From Fundicoccus_A sp052115865 (GTDB taxonomy: Bacteria; Bacillota; Bacilli; Lactobacillales; Aerococcaceae), in contig NZ_JBQKME010000012.1 of NCBI RefSeq assembly GCF_052115865.1, positions 16,975 to 80,974 on the forward strand: a DNA stretch of 64,000 nt, given 5' to 3'. A program made the translations under genes and the position numbers. The notes under the pieces were generated by a model. That model worked only from the letters and a program-made list of their open reading frames with translations. It had not been told where the DNA came from and did not search any database. This document shows, piece after piece, positions 44,140 to 53,091 of this stretch (positions are counted from its first letter, which is position 1; every line of letters starts with the position of its first letter).

Positions 44140-45150
44140 TTAGTTAATGGAAGCTGTCGCGATTTCATTGGACCATTGGTTGACAATCAAATTCAACTCG
44201 CCAAGGAAAATTTCAGGATAATCTGAATCCCGTGTCATCACGACTAAAGTGTACACCGGCTCACCATCCCCATAATAAATACCACTGTCATTTAACATAC
44301 CTTCGTACTGACCGTATTTTGTTGCCATATTATTGACAAAAAGTGAGAATAATTGCTTAGGATATGATTGCATCATCAAGTCTATCAAAGGTTCATACTT
44401 AGGATCATTGGCAATTTTAACTAAAGCTTCATTCATCATATAAGCTGAACCATAATTATCATAATAATAAATATCATCGACATCATAGTATTCCACAAAG
44501 TCTAACAAAGCTGTTCTAAAGTTGCCATAATTATTCAAATAATAATAATATAAAATAAATGATGCCGTATTATCAGAATAGACAATGGCTTGATAGGCCA
44601 ACTCTTCTAGGGAATAATAATCTCGTTTTTCTCCTGCTGTAATATCGCCTGCCCCATCTTGGTAGTATTCATCGTAGTAAGGTAATTGACTGTCCCAACT
44701 TAAGTAGCCTGCATCGATTAAATCAATATACATTGCGACCATGGGAACTTTATATAAACTGGCGACAATCATTTGCTCATCTTCATTAATATAAAGATTT
44801 TCCCCAGTTTGAAGGTTTGTATAAGCGACTGCCACTTGAGAATAATCTAAACCATATTCATCAATTAAGTCATAAATCGCTTCAGATAATGAATTGTAAT
44901 GGTCCAAATTGGGTGCTTCAACCCCAAGATTTGCCATTGCTTGCGTATCATATCTTTCTAAAGTCGTATCGGAATTTTTGGCAGCTGATTCAGTTTTTGT
45001 TTCATCGGTTTTATTTTCTGATTTATCACTGCTACTCACGATATTTTCAGCAATTTCCGGCCAAATATTAGCAGAAACATTCACCAGTGGTGACTGGTTA
45101 AAAACAAACAATGCCAACGTTGTCAAAAGTGTACATTTAATAAGGCGCAT
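44140..45150 (-). CDS. Secreted serine hydrolase, class A beta-lactamase fold
   Basis: 336 residues. Signal peptide about 1-27 (ending NVSA), a Ser/Thr/Lys/Glu-rich linker (about 30-65), then a beta-lactamase2-type domain. The SxxK motif is SLYK (in QMIVASLYKVPMVAM), SDN is in IVYSDNTASF, and the third motif is KYG in ATKYGQYEGMLNDSG where penicillinases have KTG. KYG is common among housekeeping cell-wall serine hydrolases, so antibiotic hydrolysis is unlikely. It is unusually rich in Tyr and Asp (YYDEYYQDGAG, DVDDIYYYDNYGS). The dispersed AATAAATATC motif lies 3 bp past the stop. Likely role: peptidoglycan-related hydrolase, not proven. Confidence 0.82.
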   Translation of the reverse strand: MRLIKCTLLTTLALFVFNQSPLVNVSANIWPEIAENIVSSSDKSENKTDETKTESAAKNSDTTLERYDTQAMANLGVEAPNLDHYNSLSEAIYDLIDEYGLDYSQVAVAYTNLQTGENLYINEDEQMIVASLYKVPMVAMYIDLIDAGYLSWDSQLPYYDEYYQDGAGDITAGEKRDYYSLEELAYQAIVYSDNTASFILYYYYLNNYGNFRTALLDFVEYYDVDDIYYYDNYGSAYMMNEALVKIANDPKYEPLIDLMMQSYPKQLFSLFVNNMATKYGQYEGMLNDSGIYYGDGEPVYTLVVMTRDSDYPEIFLGELNLIVNQWSNEIATASIN

Positions 45151-45233
45151 AATAACTCACTTTCTCTAAACCTAACGGTTGATAATTATAAAGAACATTC
45201 TAACAGTATACACAAATATGTAAATACTATGAT

Positions 45234-45950
45234 TTAAAAGAAATAACGGCGGCGCGCAAATTCAGAAAAACGAAAACGATCCAAGCGGTGACGGGACCGC
45301 GTTAGCTGAAAGAAAGTCATATTTTCTAAAAAGACATGGCTTTCTACATTGATAATATAATCAAGCTCAGTTAAGGACATTAATTCTTGATCAAGTTCAC
45401 TTGCTTTTTCGGCTGTAAATTCTTTTTTAGCATAATCAATTTTTAACCCCAGCTCCCCTTCAAAGTACTGATAAATCGAATGGTTTGCTGCCTGGTCGGG
45501 TATGGAATTGACAACCGACTGCCTAATGTAGTCTTCATCAATAATAACCGTTTCACCATTAATTTTTCGAGCGCGAATTAAATGAATAAATAACTCTTCA
45601 TCCGCTATGTCGTACAAGTCATACAAAAATTGGGGTAATTCAACTAATTCATTTTTTATCAACAGTGTTTCGGAATCAAAACCTTGCTCACTTTGTAATT
45701 CTTGGTAACTAATCAGACCTGAAATAGGAAATGAGTAGAGTGAATGATTTAATACAATGGACCTTCGTCCATGTTGCTTTTGAATATAGCCATTTTCGGT
45801 TAACAACTTCAACGTTTTCCGAATTGTTTCCCTTGAAACTCTATATAACTTAGCTAAATCATTTTCTGTTGGTAAAGGACTACCGATGGGATAGGTATTA
45901 TCTTTAATTTTTGCTTCTAAATCTAAGTAAATTCGTTCGTATTTATTCAT
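45234..45950 (-). CDS. treR: Trehalose operon repressor TreR (GntR family)
   Basis: 238 residues. The N-terminal winged helix (about 1-70, LPTENDLAKLYRVSRETIRKTLKLLTENGYIQKQHGRRSIVL) is followed by a UTRA effector domain (about 80-235). The UTRA part closely follows Bacillus TreR, ending SRHRLDRFRFSEFARR. It should bind the operator at 39432-39447 and release it on trehalose-6-phosphate. It is separated from treP-treA by the lipoprotein and serine hydrolase genes and lies on the opposite strand. Confidence 0.93.
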   Translation of the reverse strand: MNKYERIYLDLEAKIKDNTYPIGSPLPTENDLAKLYRVSRETIRKTLKLLTENGYIQKQHGRRSIVLNHSLYSFPISGLISYQELQSEQGFDSETLLIKNELVELPQFLYDLYDIADEELFIHLIRARKINGETVIIDEDYIRQSVVNSIPDQAANHSIYQYFEGELGLKIDYAKKEFTAEKASELDQELMSLTELDYIINVESHVFLENMTFFQLTRSRHRLDRFRFSEFARRRYFF

Positions 45951-46250
45951 CCATTCACACCTCCTTAAAGTCCTCTCAATATTGTATCAAAATTCTAGCA
46001 GCCTTGGCTATTTGAAAAGCAAATTTAATAAATAATCAATGCTTTTTAAGTATAAATGGTTGGGATGAAGAATTTGGGCCAAATATCTCTCAATCATTTG
46101 CAAATCCGCGTGACATGATAATAATAGTAAAAAAACAGAAACCACTAATCCATTTATGAGTTAGTGGTTTCTGTTTTTTTAGGTTGCTGAGACCTTTGTA
46201 CCAGTCTTATCCTCAACGAGTTTAAACCATTTTTTAGTCGGCAGTGATAT
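45951..46250. other. Intergenic region upstream of treR
   Basis: 300 bp with no supported gene. It holds the treR ribosome binding site (AAGGAGGTG) and a strong terminator at 46129-46180. No clear promoter boxes were identified. Confidence 0.5.
46129..46180. terminator. Strong bidirectional terminator downstream of the CorC-like gene
   Basis: A perfect 20-bp stem, 46129-46148 with 46161-46180, flanked by seven A and seven T. Confidence 0.9.
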
Positions 46251-46255
46251 TTATT
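46244..46255 (-). repeat. Dispersed AATAAATATCAC motif at the CorC-like gene 3' end
   Basis: Perfect 12-mer containing the stop codon; the 19 nt ending here are identical to those at the gyrA 3' end. Confidence 0.6.
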
Positions 46256-47552
46256 CGTCTTCAAGGGGCACGGGGGTTTCTTGGCGGGTCACTTTAAGTT
46301 CTAACACAGTGGCTTCGCGGACTTGTGTGAGTTCCAGTAGATAATAATCTAATTTAAGTGTTTGGCCAATGGTGTTTTGACTTGGAATTAATCCGGACAC
46401 ATAGGTGAAGTAGCCACCAATAGTGTCAGCTTCGTTGCTGGTTAAAACTGTTTCAAAATATTGGTTGAAATCATTCAGATTCATCAGACCTTTAACGATC
46501 CAAGTTTTTTCATCGACGGGGGTGACCATATCTTCGTGAAGGGGATTATCGTATTCGTCGTAAATTTCACCGACGATTTCTTCAATGATATCTTCCAAGG
46601 AAACAATCCCTGCGGTTTGACCGTATTCGTCTTTGACGACAGCGAGGTGGCTGTTGCTGGCTTGCATTTGGGTCATGGCATCATCTAATGACAGTGTTTC
46701 GGGAATATTGAGCGGATCATGGGCTAGGTCTCGGATGTCGATATCTTCATAGGAATCGGCCAGTAAATTAGCTTTTAAGTAATCTTTCACTAAAAGAATC
46801 CCTAAAATAGTATCTTTGTCATCTTCGTAAATGGGGATACGTGAGTAAGTTGAATTCACGATGGCTTCGTGATTTTCGGCTTTATCATCATCGATGTCAA
46901 TCAAAAATGCTTGATTACGTGGTGTCATGACAGCCCGAACAATTCGGCGATTCAGTTTTAAGACACCTTCCATCATGCCGACTTCCTCTTCTTCTAGAGC
47001 GCCGTCTTCTCCACCTCGAATGACGATTTCACGAATGTTGGTGAAGGTAAGTTTTTCATCTTCATTAGAAAAGTCAATAGGTAGGAGTGCTTGGAAAAAG
47101 TTGAGTGCTTTGGTTAAGAACCAAACAACCGGTTTAAAAACGGTATAAACAATATTTAATATAGTAGAAGAAATGGTAGAGTACTTTTCTGGAATTGCTT
47201 GTCCAATTGATTTAGGTAAAAGCTCACCAAAGATTAAGGTTAACAAAGTTACAACGAGTGAAATCACAAGGTTGGCACCTTGTTCACCAATGTAAGGAGA
47301 TAGGAATTGTGATAACCCACTGGTTGCAAAGGAAGCATTTAAGGTTCCAATTAAGGTAATGGCAACTTGAACAACCGCTAAGACACGATCTTGATTTCGG
47401 TAAAGGCGTAAGGTTAATTGGGCGCGTTTGCTACCTGACTCCGCTTGTTTTTCTAATTTATTTTCATTGGCTGTAATAAATGCCATTTCGGATCCAGAGA
47501 AAAAACCGTTGAGCAAAGTAAAGACGACAATTAATAAAATGGAAGCTAACAT
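46251..47552 (-). CDS. CNNM/HlyC-CorC family membrane protein with CBS pair
   Basis: 433 residues from ATG 47552, after AGAAAGGA; the frame continues 27 codons upstream but without homology or a ribosome binding site. CNNM transmembrane domain (about 1-190, starting LASILLIVVFTLLNGFFSGSEMAFITAN), a CBS pair (about 205-340, with MTPRNQAFLID and IVSLEDIIEEIVGEIYDE) and a CorC_HlyC C-terminal domain (about 350-425). Family members include Mg2+ exporters (MpfA in Staphylococcus); the older name hemolysin is misleading. The motif VKGLMNLNDFNQYF opens the last domain. It diverges from mnmE. Confidence 0.92.
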   Translation of the reverse strand: MLASILLIVVFTLLNGFFSGSEMAFITANENKLEKQAESGSKRAQLTLRLYRNQDRVLAVVQVAITLIGTLNASFATSGLSQFLSPYIGEQGANLVISLVVTLLTLIFGELLPKSIGQAIPEKYSTISSTILNIVYTVFKPVVWFLTKALNFFQALLPIDFSNEDEKLTFTNIREIVIRGGEDGALEEEEVGMMEGVLKLNRRIVRAVMTPRNQAFLIDIDDDKAENHEAIVNSTYSRIPIYEDDKDTILGILLVKDYLKANLLADSYEDIDIRDLAHDPLNIPETLSLDDAMTQMQASNSHLAVVKDEYGQTAGIVSLEDIIEEIVGEIYDEYDNPLHEDMVTPVDEKTWIVKGLMNLNDFNQYFETVLTSNEADTIGGYFTYVSGLIPSQNTIGQTLKLDYYLLELTQVREATVLELKVTRQETPVPLEDE

Positions 47553-47654
47553 TTGAAAATCCTTTCTTAATTTTAAGTTATTAGTCTTGTGTGTATTAAG
47601 ACTATTATATAAAAGTTTTCTATATAAATACAAGGAAAGTTCTTATGATTTCCT

Positions 47655-47683
47655 TGCATTTTATTAAAACCTTCGTTATAATG
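47655..47683 (+). promoter_or_regulatory. mnmE promoter
   Basis: TTGCAT (47655-47660) and TATAAT (47678-47683) with a 17-bp spacer. A leader of about 125 nt follows, in which I recognise no riboswitch. Confidence 0.75.
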
Positions 47684-47815
47684 ACAAACAGCAATTAAAC
47701 CACATTTAAATATTAAGCAGTCAAAGTGCTAACTATTCTCTTTATAAAGGACAAAGGGGGTAGTCTGTACTTTTTTTGTGGTTATTTTTAAAAATAGAAG
47801 GGAAAAGGTTGATAC

Positions 47816-49195
47816 ATGTACCAAAATGATACTATTGCAGCAATTTCTACGGCTTTAGGTGAAGGTGCTATTGGAATTGTCCGCTTGAGTGGACCAGATG
47901 CCATTTCGATGGCGAACAAGGTGTTTAAAGGGAAAGACTTAGCTAAAGTGGATTCACATACCATCCATTATGGTCATGTGATTAACCCTAAAAATAACCA
48001 CGTCATTGATGAAGTGATGACCAGTGTGATGAAAGGTCCGCGTTCTTATACCATGGAGGACATTGTTGAAATCAACTGCCATGGTGGAATTATTGCCGTT
48101 CAGCGCACGCTTGAAGTGGTTCTGGATCAAGGCGCTCGTATGGCTGAACCCGGTGAATACACTAAACGTGCCTTTTTAAATGGACGGATTGATTTATCGC
48201 AAGCAGAAGCGGTAATGGACTTAATTCAAGCTAAAACAGACAAAGCGATGCAAGCGTCTGTTAACCAACTTCAAGGGAGTCTTTCGAGTAAAATTTCTGT
48301 TTTAAGAGAAGAGATGCTACAAACACTTGCCCAAGTAGAAGTAACGATTGATTATCCAGAATACGATGATGTTGAAGAAATGTCATTAACACAATTAAAA
48401 GAAACGGCTGAATCAGTCAAAGCATCGATTGAACAATTACTACGTCAAGCGTCACAAGGACGTTTATTCCGTGAAGGAATTAATACGGCTATTATTGGGC
48501 GACCAAATGTAGGGAAATCGAGTTTACTTAATTTCTTGTCTGGTGTGGATAAAGCCATTGTTACAGATATTGAAGGGACTACGCGAGATACGATCGAAGA
48601 ATTTATTAATATTCGAGGTGTGCCGTTAAGACTAATTGATACGGCTGGAATTCGCCAAACCGATGAAATAGTCGAACAAATTGGAGTTGAAAAAAGCCGC
48701 CAAGTTATGGAAAAAGCGGATTTAATTATCTTAATTTTAAACCAAGCTCAAGCTTTAAATGACATTGACTTAGAGTTGCTTGATTTAACGAAAGACCAAC
48801 AAAGAATTATTTTACTCAATAAATCAGACTTACCTACAGTCTTAGACCATGACCAACTTGCCAAATACGTTGATGCGTCTTCGATTATTACAACCTCGAT
48901 TACAGAAGAGTCAGGTCTTGACCAATTGGAAGCCATGATTGAAGACCGCTTTTTAGGCGGACACTTGCAAGCTGCTGACGTGAACTATCTATTAAATACA
49001 CGCCATACACAGTTACTCAAACAAGCCATTGAAGCGCTAGAAGAAGTCATTGATGCAACGGATATGGCATTACCAGTGGATTTAATCCAAATTGACTATA
49101 CACGTGCTTGGGACTTACTGGGTGAAATTACGGGGGATAGTGTCCAAGATGAATTATTAAACAAACTCTTTAGTCAGTTCTGCTTAGGAAAATAG
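47816..49195 (+). CDS. mnmE: tRNA modification GTPase MnmE
   Basis: 459 residues. With MnmG it installs the carboxymethylaminomethyl group at the wobble uridine (position 34) of certain tRNAs, improving decoding of purine-ending codons. The N-terminal folate-binding domain (about 1-120), helical domain and inserted GTPase domain (G1 GRPNVGKSS, G2 region IEGTTRDT, G3 DTAGI, G4 NKSD) are complete. The C-terminus is the invariant CLGK with the catalytic Cys. It lies upstream of mnmG with a Nudix gene in between. Confidence 0.98.
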   Translation: MYQNDTIAAISTALGEGAIGIVRLSGPDAISMANKVFKGKDLAKVDSHTIHYGHVINPKNNHVIDEVMTSVMKGPRSYTMEDIVEINCHGGIIAVQRTLEVVLDQGARMAEPGEYTKRAFLNGRIDLSQAEAVMDLIQAKTDKAMQASVNQLQGSLSSKISVLREEMLQTLAQVEVTIDYPEYDDVEEMSLTQLKETAESVKASIEQLLRQASQGRLFREGINTAIIGRPNVGKSSLLNFLSGVDKAIVTDIEGTTRDTIEEFINIRGVPLRLIDTAGIRQTDEIVEQIGVEKSRQVMEKADLIILILNQAQALNDIDLELLDLTKDQQRIILLNKSDLPTVLDHDQLAKYVDASSIITTSITEESGLDQLEAMIEDRFLGGHLQAADVNYLLNTRHTQLLKQAIEALEEVIDATDMALPVDLIQIDYTRAWDLLGEITGDSVQDELLNKLFSQFCLGK

Positions 49196-49207
49196 GAGGA
49201 AGATACC

Positions 49208-49687
49208 ATGGTTCAACTTGCGACAATGTGTTACCTCGACAATGGCTCACAATATTTACTATTAAAACGTGATAAAAAAGAAAATGATATTCATGAAAAC
49301 AAATGGGTAAGCGTGGGCGGAAAATTCGAAAAAGGTGAAACCCCTGAAGCTTGTGCGATTCGTGAAATCAAAGAAGAAACTGGCTTATCAGCGACAAAGA
49401 TGGAGCTAAAAGGTGTTATAACCTTCCCCAACTTTACCCAGAATGATATTGATTGGTACTGCTTTGTCTATGTTATTACGGAATTTGAAGGCCAATTGAT
49501 TCCTGAATGTGATGAAGGAACCTTATCTTGGGTTGACTATGATGAGGTTTTAAAGAAACCGACTTGGGAAGGCGACTATATTTTCCTTGAATGGCTGTTA
49601 GAGGATGCACCCTTCTTTTCCGCTGAATTTACCTATGTTAACAATCAACTGACCCACCATGATGTCATTTTTTATCCAAATAAATAA
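49208..49687 (+). CDS. Nudix hydrolase (MutT-like, putative 8-oxo-dGTP diphosphatase)
   Basis: 159 residues. The Nudix box GGKFEKGETPEACAIREIKEETGL (residues about 37-60) is complete and binds the catalytic metals. Family members hydrolyse nucleoside diphosphates linked to another moiety, and this subgroup is often annotated as 8-oxo-dGTP diphosphatase; substrate is not fixed by sequence. It is inserted between mnmE (12-bp gap) and mnmG (38-bp gap), so it is probably cotranscribed with tRNA modification genes. Confidence 0.9.
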   Translation: MVQLATMCYLDNGSQYLLLKRDKKENDIHENKWVSVGGKFEKGETPEACAIREIKEETGLSATKMELKGVITFPNFTQNDIDWYCFVYVITEFEGQLIPECDEGTLSWVDYDEVLKKPTWEGDYIFLEWLLEDAPFFSAEFTYVNNQLTHHDVIFYPNK

Positions 49688-49725
49688 CTACAATTTGAAC
49701 AAGAATCTTTTAAAGGAGTGAATTT

Positions 49726-51633
49726 ATGCAAACATATGAAGCAGGTACTTATGATGTTATCGTTGTTGGAGCTGGTCATGCAGGATCAGAAGCTGCCCTA
49801 GCTTCCGCACGCCTAGGCAGTAAAACCTTATTAATTACGATGAACCTTGAAATGGTTGCTTTTATGCCATGTAACCCATCCATCGGTGGACCCGCTAAAG
49901 GAGTGGTTGTCCGTGAAATTGATGCATTAGGGGGAGAAATGGGTAAAAATATTGACCGTACCTACATCCAAATGCGTCTATTAAATACAGGGAAAGGCCC
50001 TGCCGTTCAAGCCCTAAGAGCCCAAGCGGATAAACAATTATATGCTAACTCAATGAAAAAAGTATTGGAAGACACCCCAGGTTTAGATTTGAAGCAAGGG
50101 GTGGTTGAACGTCTAGTGATCGATGAAGATGGCCAATGCCGCGGTATCATCACATCGACAGGTGCCATTTACACAGCGAAAGCCGTTGTCCTAACAGCCG
50201 GTACTTCTTCACGTGGTAAAATTATTATCGGTGAATTAAGTTATGCATCAGGTCCTAACAATACCCTGCCGTCAGTCAAACTTTCAGAAAACCTACTAGA
50301 ATTAGGTGTCGAATTAGTCCGCTTTAAAACCGGAACGCCTCCAAGAATCCACCGTGATTCTGTTGACTTTGACTTAACAGAAGAACAACCAGGCGATGAA
50401 AAACCGAATCATTTTTCATATTTAACGGAAGATGAAGCCTATCGAAGTGATAGTGTTTCTTGTTGGTTAACGCACACGAATGGAACAACCCATGAAATTA
50501 TTCAAGAAAACCTCCACCGTGCCCCAATGTTTTCAGGTATGGTTGAAGGTGTGGGTGCCCGTTATTGCCCTTCTATAGAAGATAAAGTTGTTCGTTTTAG
50601 TGACAAACCACGCCACCAAGTCTTTATTGAGCCAGAAGGGCTATACACAGATGAAATGTACGTCCAAGGCTTATCGACTTCTATGCCAGAAGACGTTCAA
50701 TTGAGAATTATTCGCAGTGTTCCCGGCATGGAACGTGCAGAATTGATGCGTCCAGGTTACGCCATTGAATACGATGTAGTCGTTCCCCATCAATTAAAAC
50801 TAACCCTTGAACTAAAAAATATCCCTGGTTTATTCACCGCTGGCCAAATGAATGGTACTAGTGGTTACGAAGAAGCTGCCGGTCAAGGAATTATTGCAGG
50901 AATCAATGCGGCACGTTTGGCTCAAGGAAAAGAAGCCTTGATTTTAAAACGTTCTGAAGCTTATATCGGTGTCATGATCGATGATCTTGTTACAAAAGGG
51001 ACAACGGAACCTTATCGTTTATTAACTTCGCGAGCAGAATACCGTCTACTTTTACGCCATGACAATGCTGATTTACGTCTAACGGAACTAGGTTATGAGC
51101 TAGGGCTTGTTGATGAAGACCGTTATAATAAATATCTGACGAAACAAGAACGCATCCAAGATGAGTTAGGTCGTTTAGCGAAAATTCGCTTAACACCAAA
51201 AACAGAAGGATTAGAAGACTTATTTAATCAAGTACATTCAACACCTTTAAAAGATGGGATTTTAGCAATTGATTTATTGAAACGTCCTGAAATTCGTTAC
51301 ACTGACTTAATTGAACTAATTCCACGCCAAGATGGTCCTTTGAACCGCCTGGAAGCTGAACAAGTAGAAATTCAAATCAAATACGATGGTTATATTAAAA
51401 AAGCCATCCAAAAAGTAGATAAAGTCAAAGCGATGGAAGAGAAATTTATTCCTGAAAATATTGACTATGATGCGGTAGATAGCTTAGCAAATGAAGCGCG
51501 TGAACGTCTTAAACTAATTCAACCAAGCACGCTTGGACAAGCTAGCCGTGTATCTGGCGTGAATCCAGCTGATATTGCGATTTTATCTGTTTATATTCAA
51601 CAAGGTCGCATTGCCCGTGTCGGCGACAAATAA
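49726..51633 (+). CDS. mnmG: tRNA uridine-5-carboxymethylaminomethyl modification enzyme MnmG
   Basis: 635 residues. FAD-dependent partner of MnmE. N-terminal FAD-binding motif VVGAGHAGSEAALASARLG, PCNPSIGGPAKG, the Cys of YCPSIEDKVVRF, GYEEAAGQGIIAGINAA, and the C-terminal helical domain that binds tRNA and MnmE (ending ASRVSGVNPADIAILSVYIQQG). The AAGGAGTG ribosome binding site precedes the ATG. The 3' flank carries the left arm of a hairpin whose right arm is the pepC ribosome binding site. Confidence 0.98.
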   Translation: MQTYEAGTYDVIVVGAGHAGSEAALASARLGSKTLLITMNLEMVAFMPCNPSIGGPAKGVVVREIDALGGEMGKNIDRTYIQMRLLNTGKGPAVQALRAQADKQLYANSMKKVLEDTPGLDLKQGVVERLVIDEDGQCRGIITSTGAIYTAKAVVLTAGTSSRGKIIIGELSYASGPNNTLPSVKLSENLLELGVELVRFKTGTPPRIHRDSVDFDLTEEQPGDEKPNHFSYLTEDEAYRSDSVSCWLTHTNGTTHEIIQENLHRAPMFSGMVEGVGARYCPSIEDKVVRFSDKPRHQVFIEPEGLYTDEMYVQGLSTSMPEDVQLRIIRSVPGMERAELMRPGYAIEYDVVVPHQLKLTLELKNIPGLFTAGQMNGTSGYEEAAGQGIIAGINAARLAQGKEALILKRSEAYIGVMIDDLVTKGTTEPYRLLTSRAEYRLLLRHDNADLRLTELGYELGLVDEDRYNKYLTKQERIQDELGRLAKIRLTPKTEGLEDLFNQVHSTPLKDGILAIDLLKRPEIRYTDLIELIPRQDGPLNRLEAEQVEIQIKYDGYIKKAIQKVDKVKAMEEKFIPENIDYDAVDSLANEARERLKLIQPSTLGQASRVSGVNPADIAILSVYIQQGRIARVGDK

Positions 51634-51648
51634 AATTAAATAATCCTT

Positions 51649-51752
51649 AGCCTCCTAACTAATTTCATGAAAATACTTGTGATTCTTTCAAAGAAGCGTA
51701 CAATATATTTATGAGAGATTCTTAATCTTTTTATAATTTAGGAGGCTTTTTT
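51649..51752 (+). promoter_or_regulatory. Hairpin joining the mnmG 3' flank to the pepC Shine-Dalgarno (terminator-like)
   Basis: AGCCTCCTAA (51649-51658) is the perfect complement of TTAGGAGGCT (51738-51747), which is followed by six T. The right arm contains the pepC ribosome binding site AGGAGG (51740-51745, eight bases from ATG). Read-through RNA from mnmG could form a terminator that also hides the site, while RNA starting at the pepC promoter lacks the left arm. Confidence 0.6.
51677..51704 (+). promoter_or_regulatory. pepC promoter
   Basis: TTGTGA (51677-51682) and TACAAT (51699-51704), spacer 16 bp. It lies inside the loop of the mnmG-pepC inverted repeat. Confidence 0.6.
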
Positions 51753-51753
51753 C

Positions 51754-53088
51754 ATGATAAATTCTGAACTGATTCAACGTTTTCAAGCCAATTATGCCAG
51801 TGATCCAATTAATCAAGCCGTAGAAAATGCTGTCGCCCGCGTTGGGATGCAAGAAGCATCCTTCAACAATCAAACTTTACGTCACCACCCCTTTGTCTTC
51901 TCACATGAAACGAAAAAAGGTGACATAACCAATCAAAAAAGTAGTGGTCGTTGTTGGATGTTTGCTGCTTTAAATACAGCTAGGGTAGATTCACTAACCA
52001 AATTAAATGTCGAAAGCTTTGAGTTTTCACAAAATTATCCTTTCTTTTGGGATAAATTAGAACGTGCCAATTATTTCTTAAACAGCATTATTGAAACGGT
52101 AAATGAACCGCTTGAAGGTCGTTTAGTCCAACATTTATTATTCGATCCGATTTCAGATGGGGGTCAATGGGATATGTTTGCCGGCTTATTACGTAAATAC
52201 GGTGCCGTACCCAAATCAGCCATGCCTGAAACCTTTCATTCCTCCAATTCACGTGGTCTTAACCAATTCATTACCTCAAAGTTACGTGAATTCGCCAAAA
52301 CATTACGTGATGCAGCGGCTAGTGGAGCCAGTACAAAGGAATTGGAAGATCAAAAAGAAGACATGCTCTACTTTGTTTATAATACCTTAGTTAAAACACT
52401 GGGCATGCCACCAACCGAATTTACTTATGAATACCGTGATCGCGATAATAATTTTCATCGCATCGAAAACATCAGCCCACAAGACTTTTTCAATGACTAT
52501 GTCGGCTGGGACTTAGAAAATATTGTGAGTTTAATTAATGCACCTACACAAGATAAACCGTATGGTCGCCGTTATACGGTAAAATATTTAGGGACAGTTC
52601 TTGAAGAACAGCCCATTAACTACATTAATGTACCTAATGATGTTCTAAAAGAAGCTGCCGTTAATGCTATAAAAAATAATGAACCTGTCTGGTTTGGCTG
52701 TGATGTAGGAAAAATTTCTGACCGTACAAGCGGGATTATGGATTTGGATTTATACCAATACGATAAAACCTTATCCCAACCGTCACAACTCGACAAAGCG
52801 GCACGCCTTGATTATGGTGATAGTTTACTTACCCACGCCATGGTCCTAGTCGGTGTTGACCTAGACAGCGACGGCAAACCAATCAACTGGAAAGTTGAAA
52901 ATAGCTGGGGGAAAGATGTCGGCGACAAAGGTATCTTCTCCATGTCCGATGCCTGGTTTGATCAATATACCTATCAAATCGCCGTAAACAAGCAGTACAT
53001 TCCTGAAGAATGGCTAAAAGCCCTCGATCAGCCTGTGATTGAACTTCAACCATGGGACCCAATGGGCGCACTTGCTAAAGTGCAATAA
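51754..53088 (+). CDS. pepC: Aminopeptidase C (C1B, bleomycin hydrolase family)
   Basis: 444 residues, full length. Cytoplasmic cysteine aminopeptidase that releases N-terminal residues from peptides; it is common in lactic acid bacteria. The catalytic Cys is in QKSSGRCWMFAALNTAR, the His in LLTHAMVLVGVDLD and the Asn in WKVENSWGKDVGDKG. The C-terminus reaches into the active site in this family; here it ends GALAKVQ. It has its own promoter and a well-spaced AGGAGG. It is inserted between mnmG and rsmG. Confidence 0.96.
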   Translation: MINSELIQRFQANYASDPINQAVENAVARVGMQEASFNNQTLRHHPFVFSHETKKGDITNQKSSGRCWMFAALNTARVDSLTKLNVESFEFSQNYPFFWDKLERANYFLNSIIETVNEPLEGRLVQHLLFDPISDGGQWDMFAGLLRKYGAVPKSAMPETFHSSNSRGLNQFITSKLREFAKTLRDAAASGASTKELEDQKEDMLYFVYNTLVKTLGMPPTEFTYEYRDRDNNFHRIENISPQDFFNDYVGWDLENIVSLINAPTQDKPYGRRYTVKYLGTVLEEQPINYINVPNDVLKEAAVNAIKNNEPVWFGCDVGKISDRTSGIMDLDLYQYDKTLSQPSQLDKAARLDYGDSLLTHAMVLVGVDLDSDGKPINWKVENSWGKDVGDKGIFSMSDAWFDQYTYQIAVNKQYIPEEWLKALDQPVIELQPWDPMGALAKVQ

Positions 53089-53091
53089 TCG

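Noticed and set aside
44140..45150. Beta-lactamase resistance gene
   Set aside because: The fold and SxxK and SDN motifs are present, but the third motif is KYG as in housekeeping wall hydrolases, and there is no resistance context.
46251..47552. Hemolysin toxin
   Set aside because: The HlyC/CorC name is historical; the CNNM plus CBS plus CorC architecture points to divalent cation transport.
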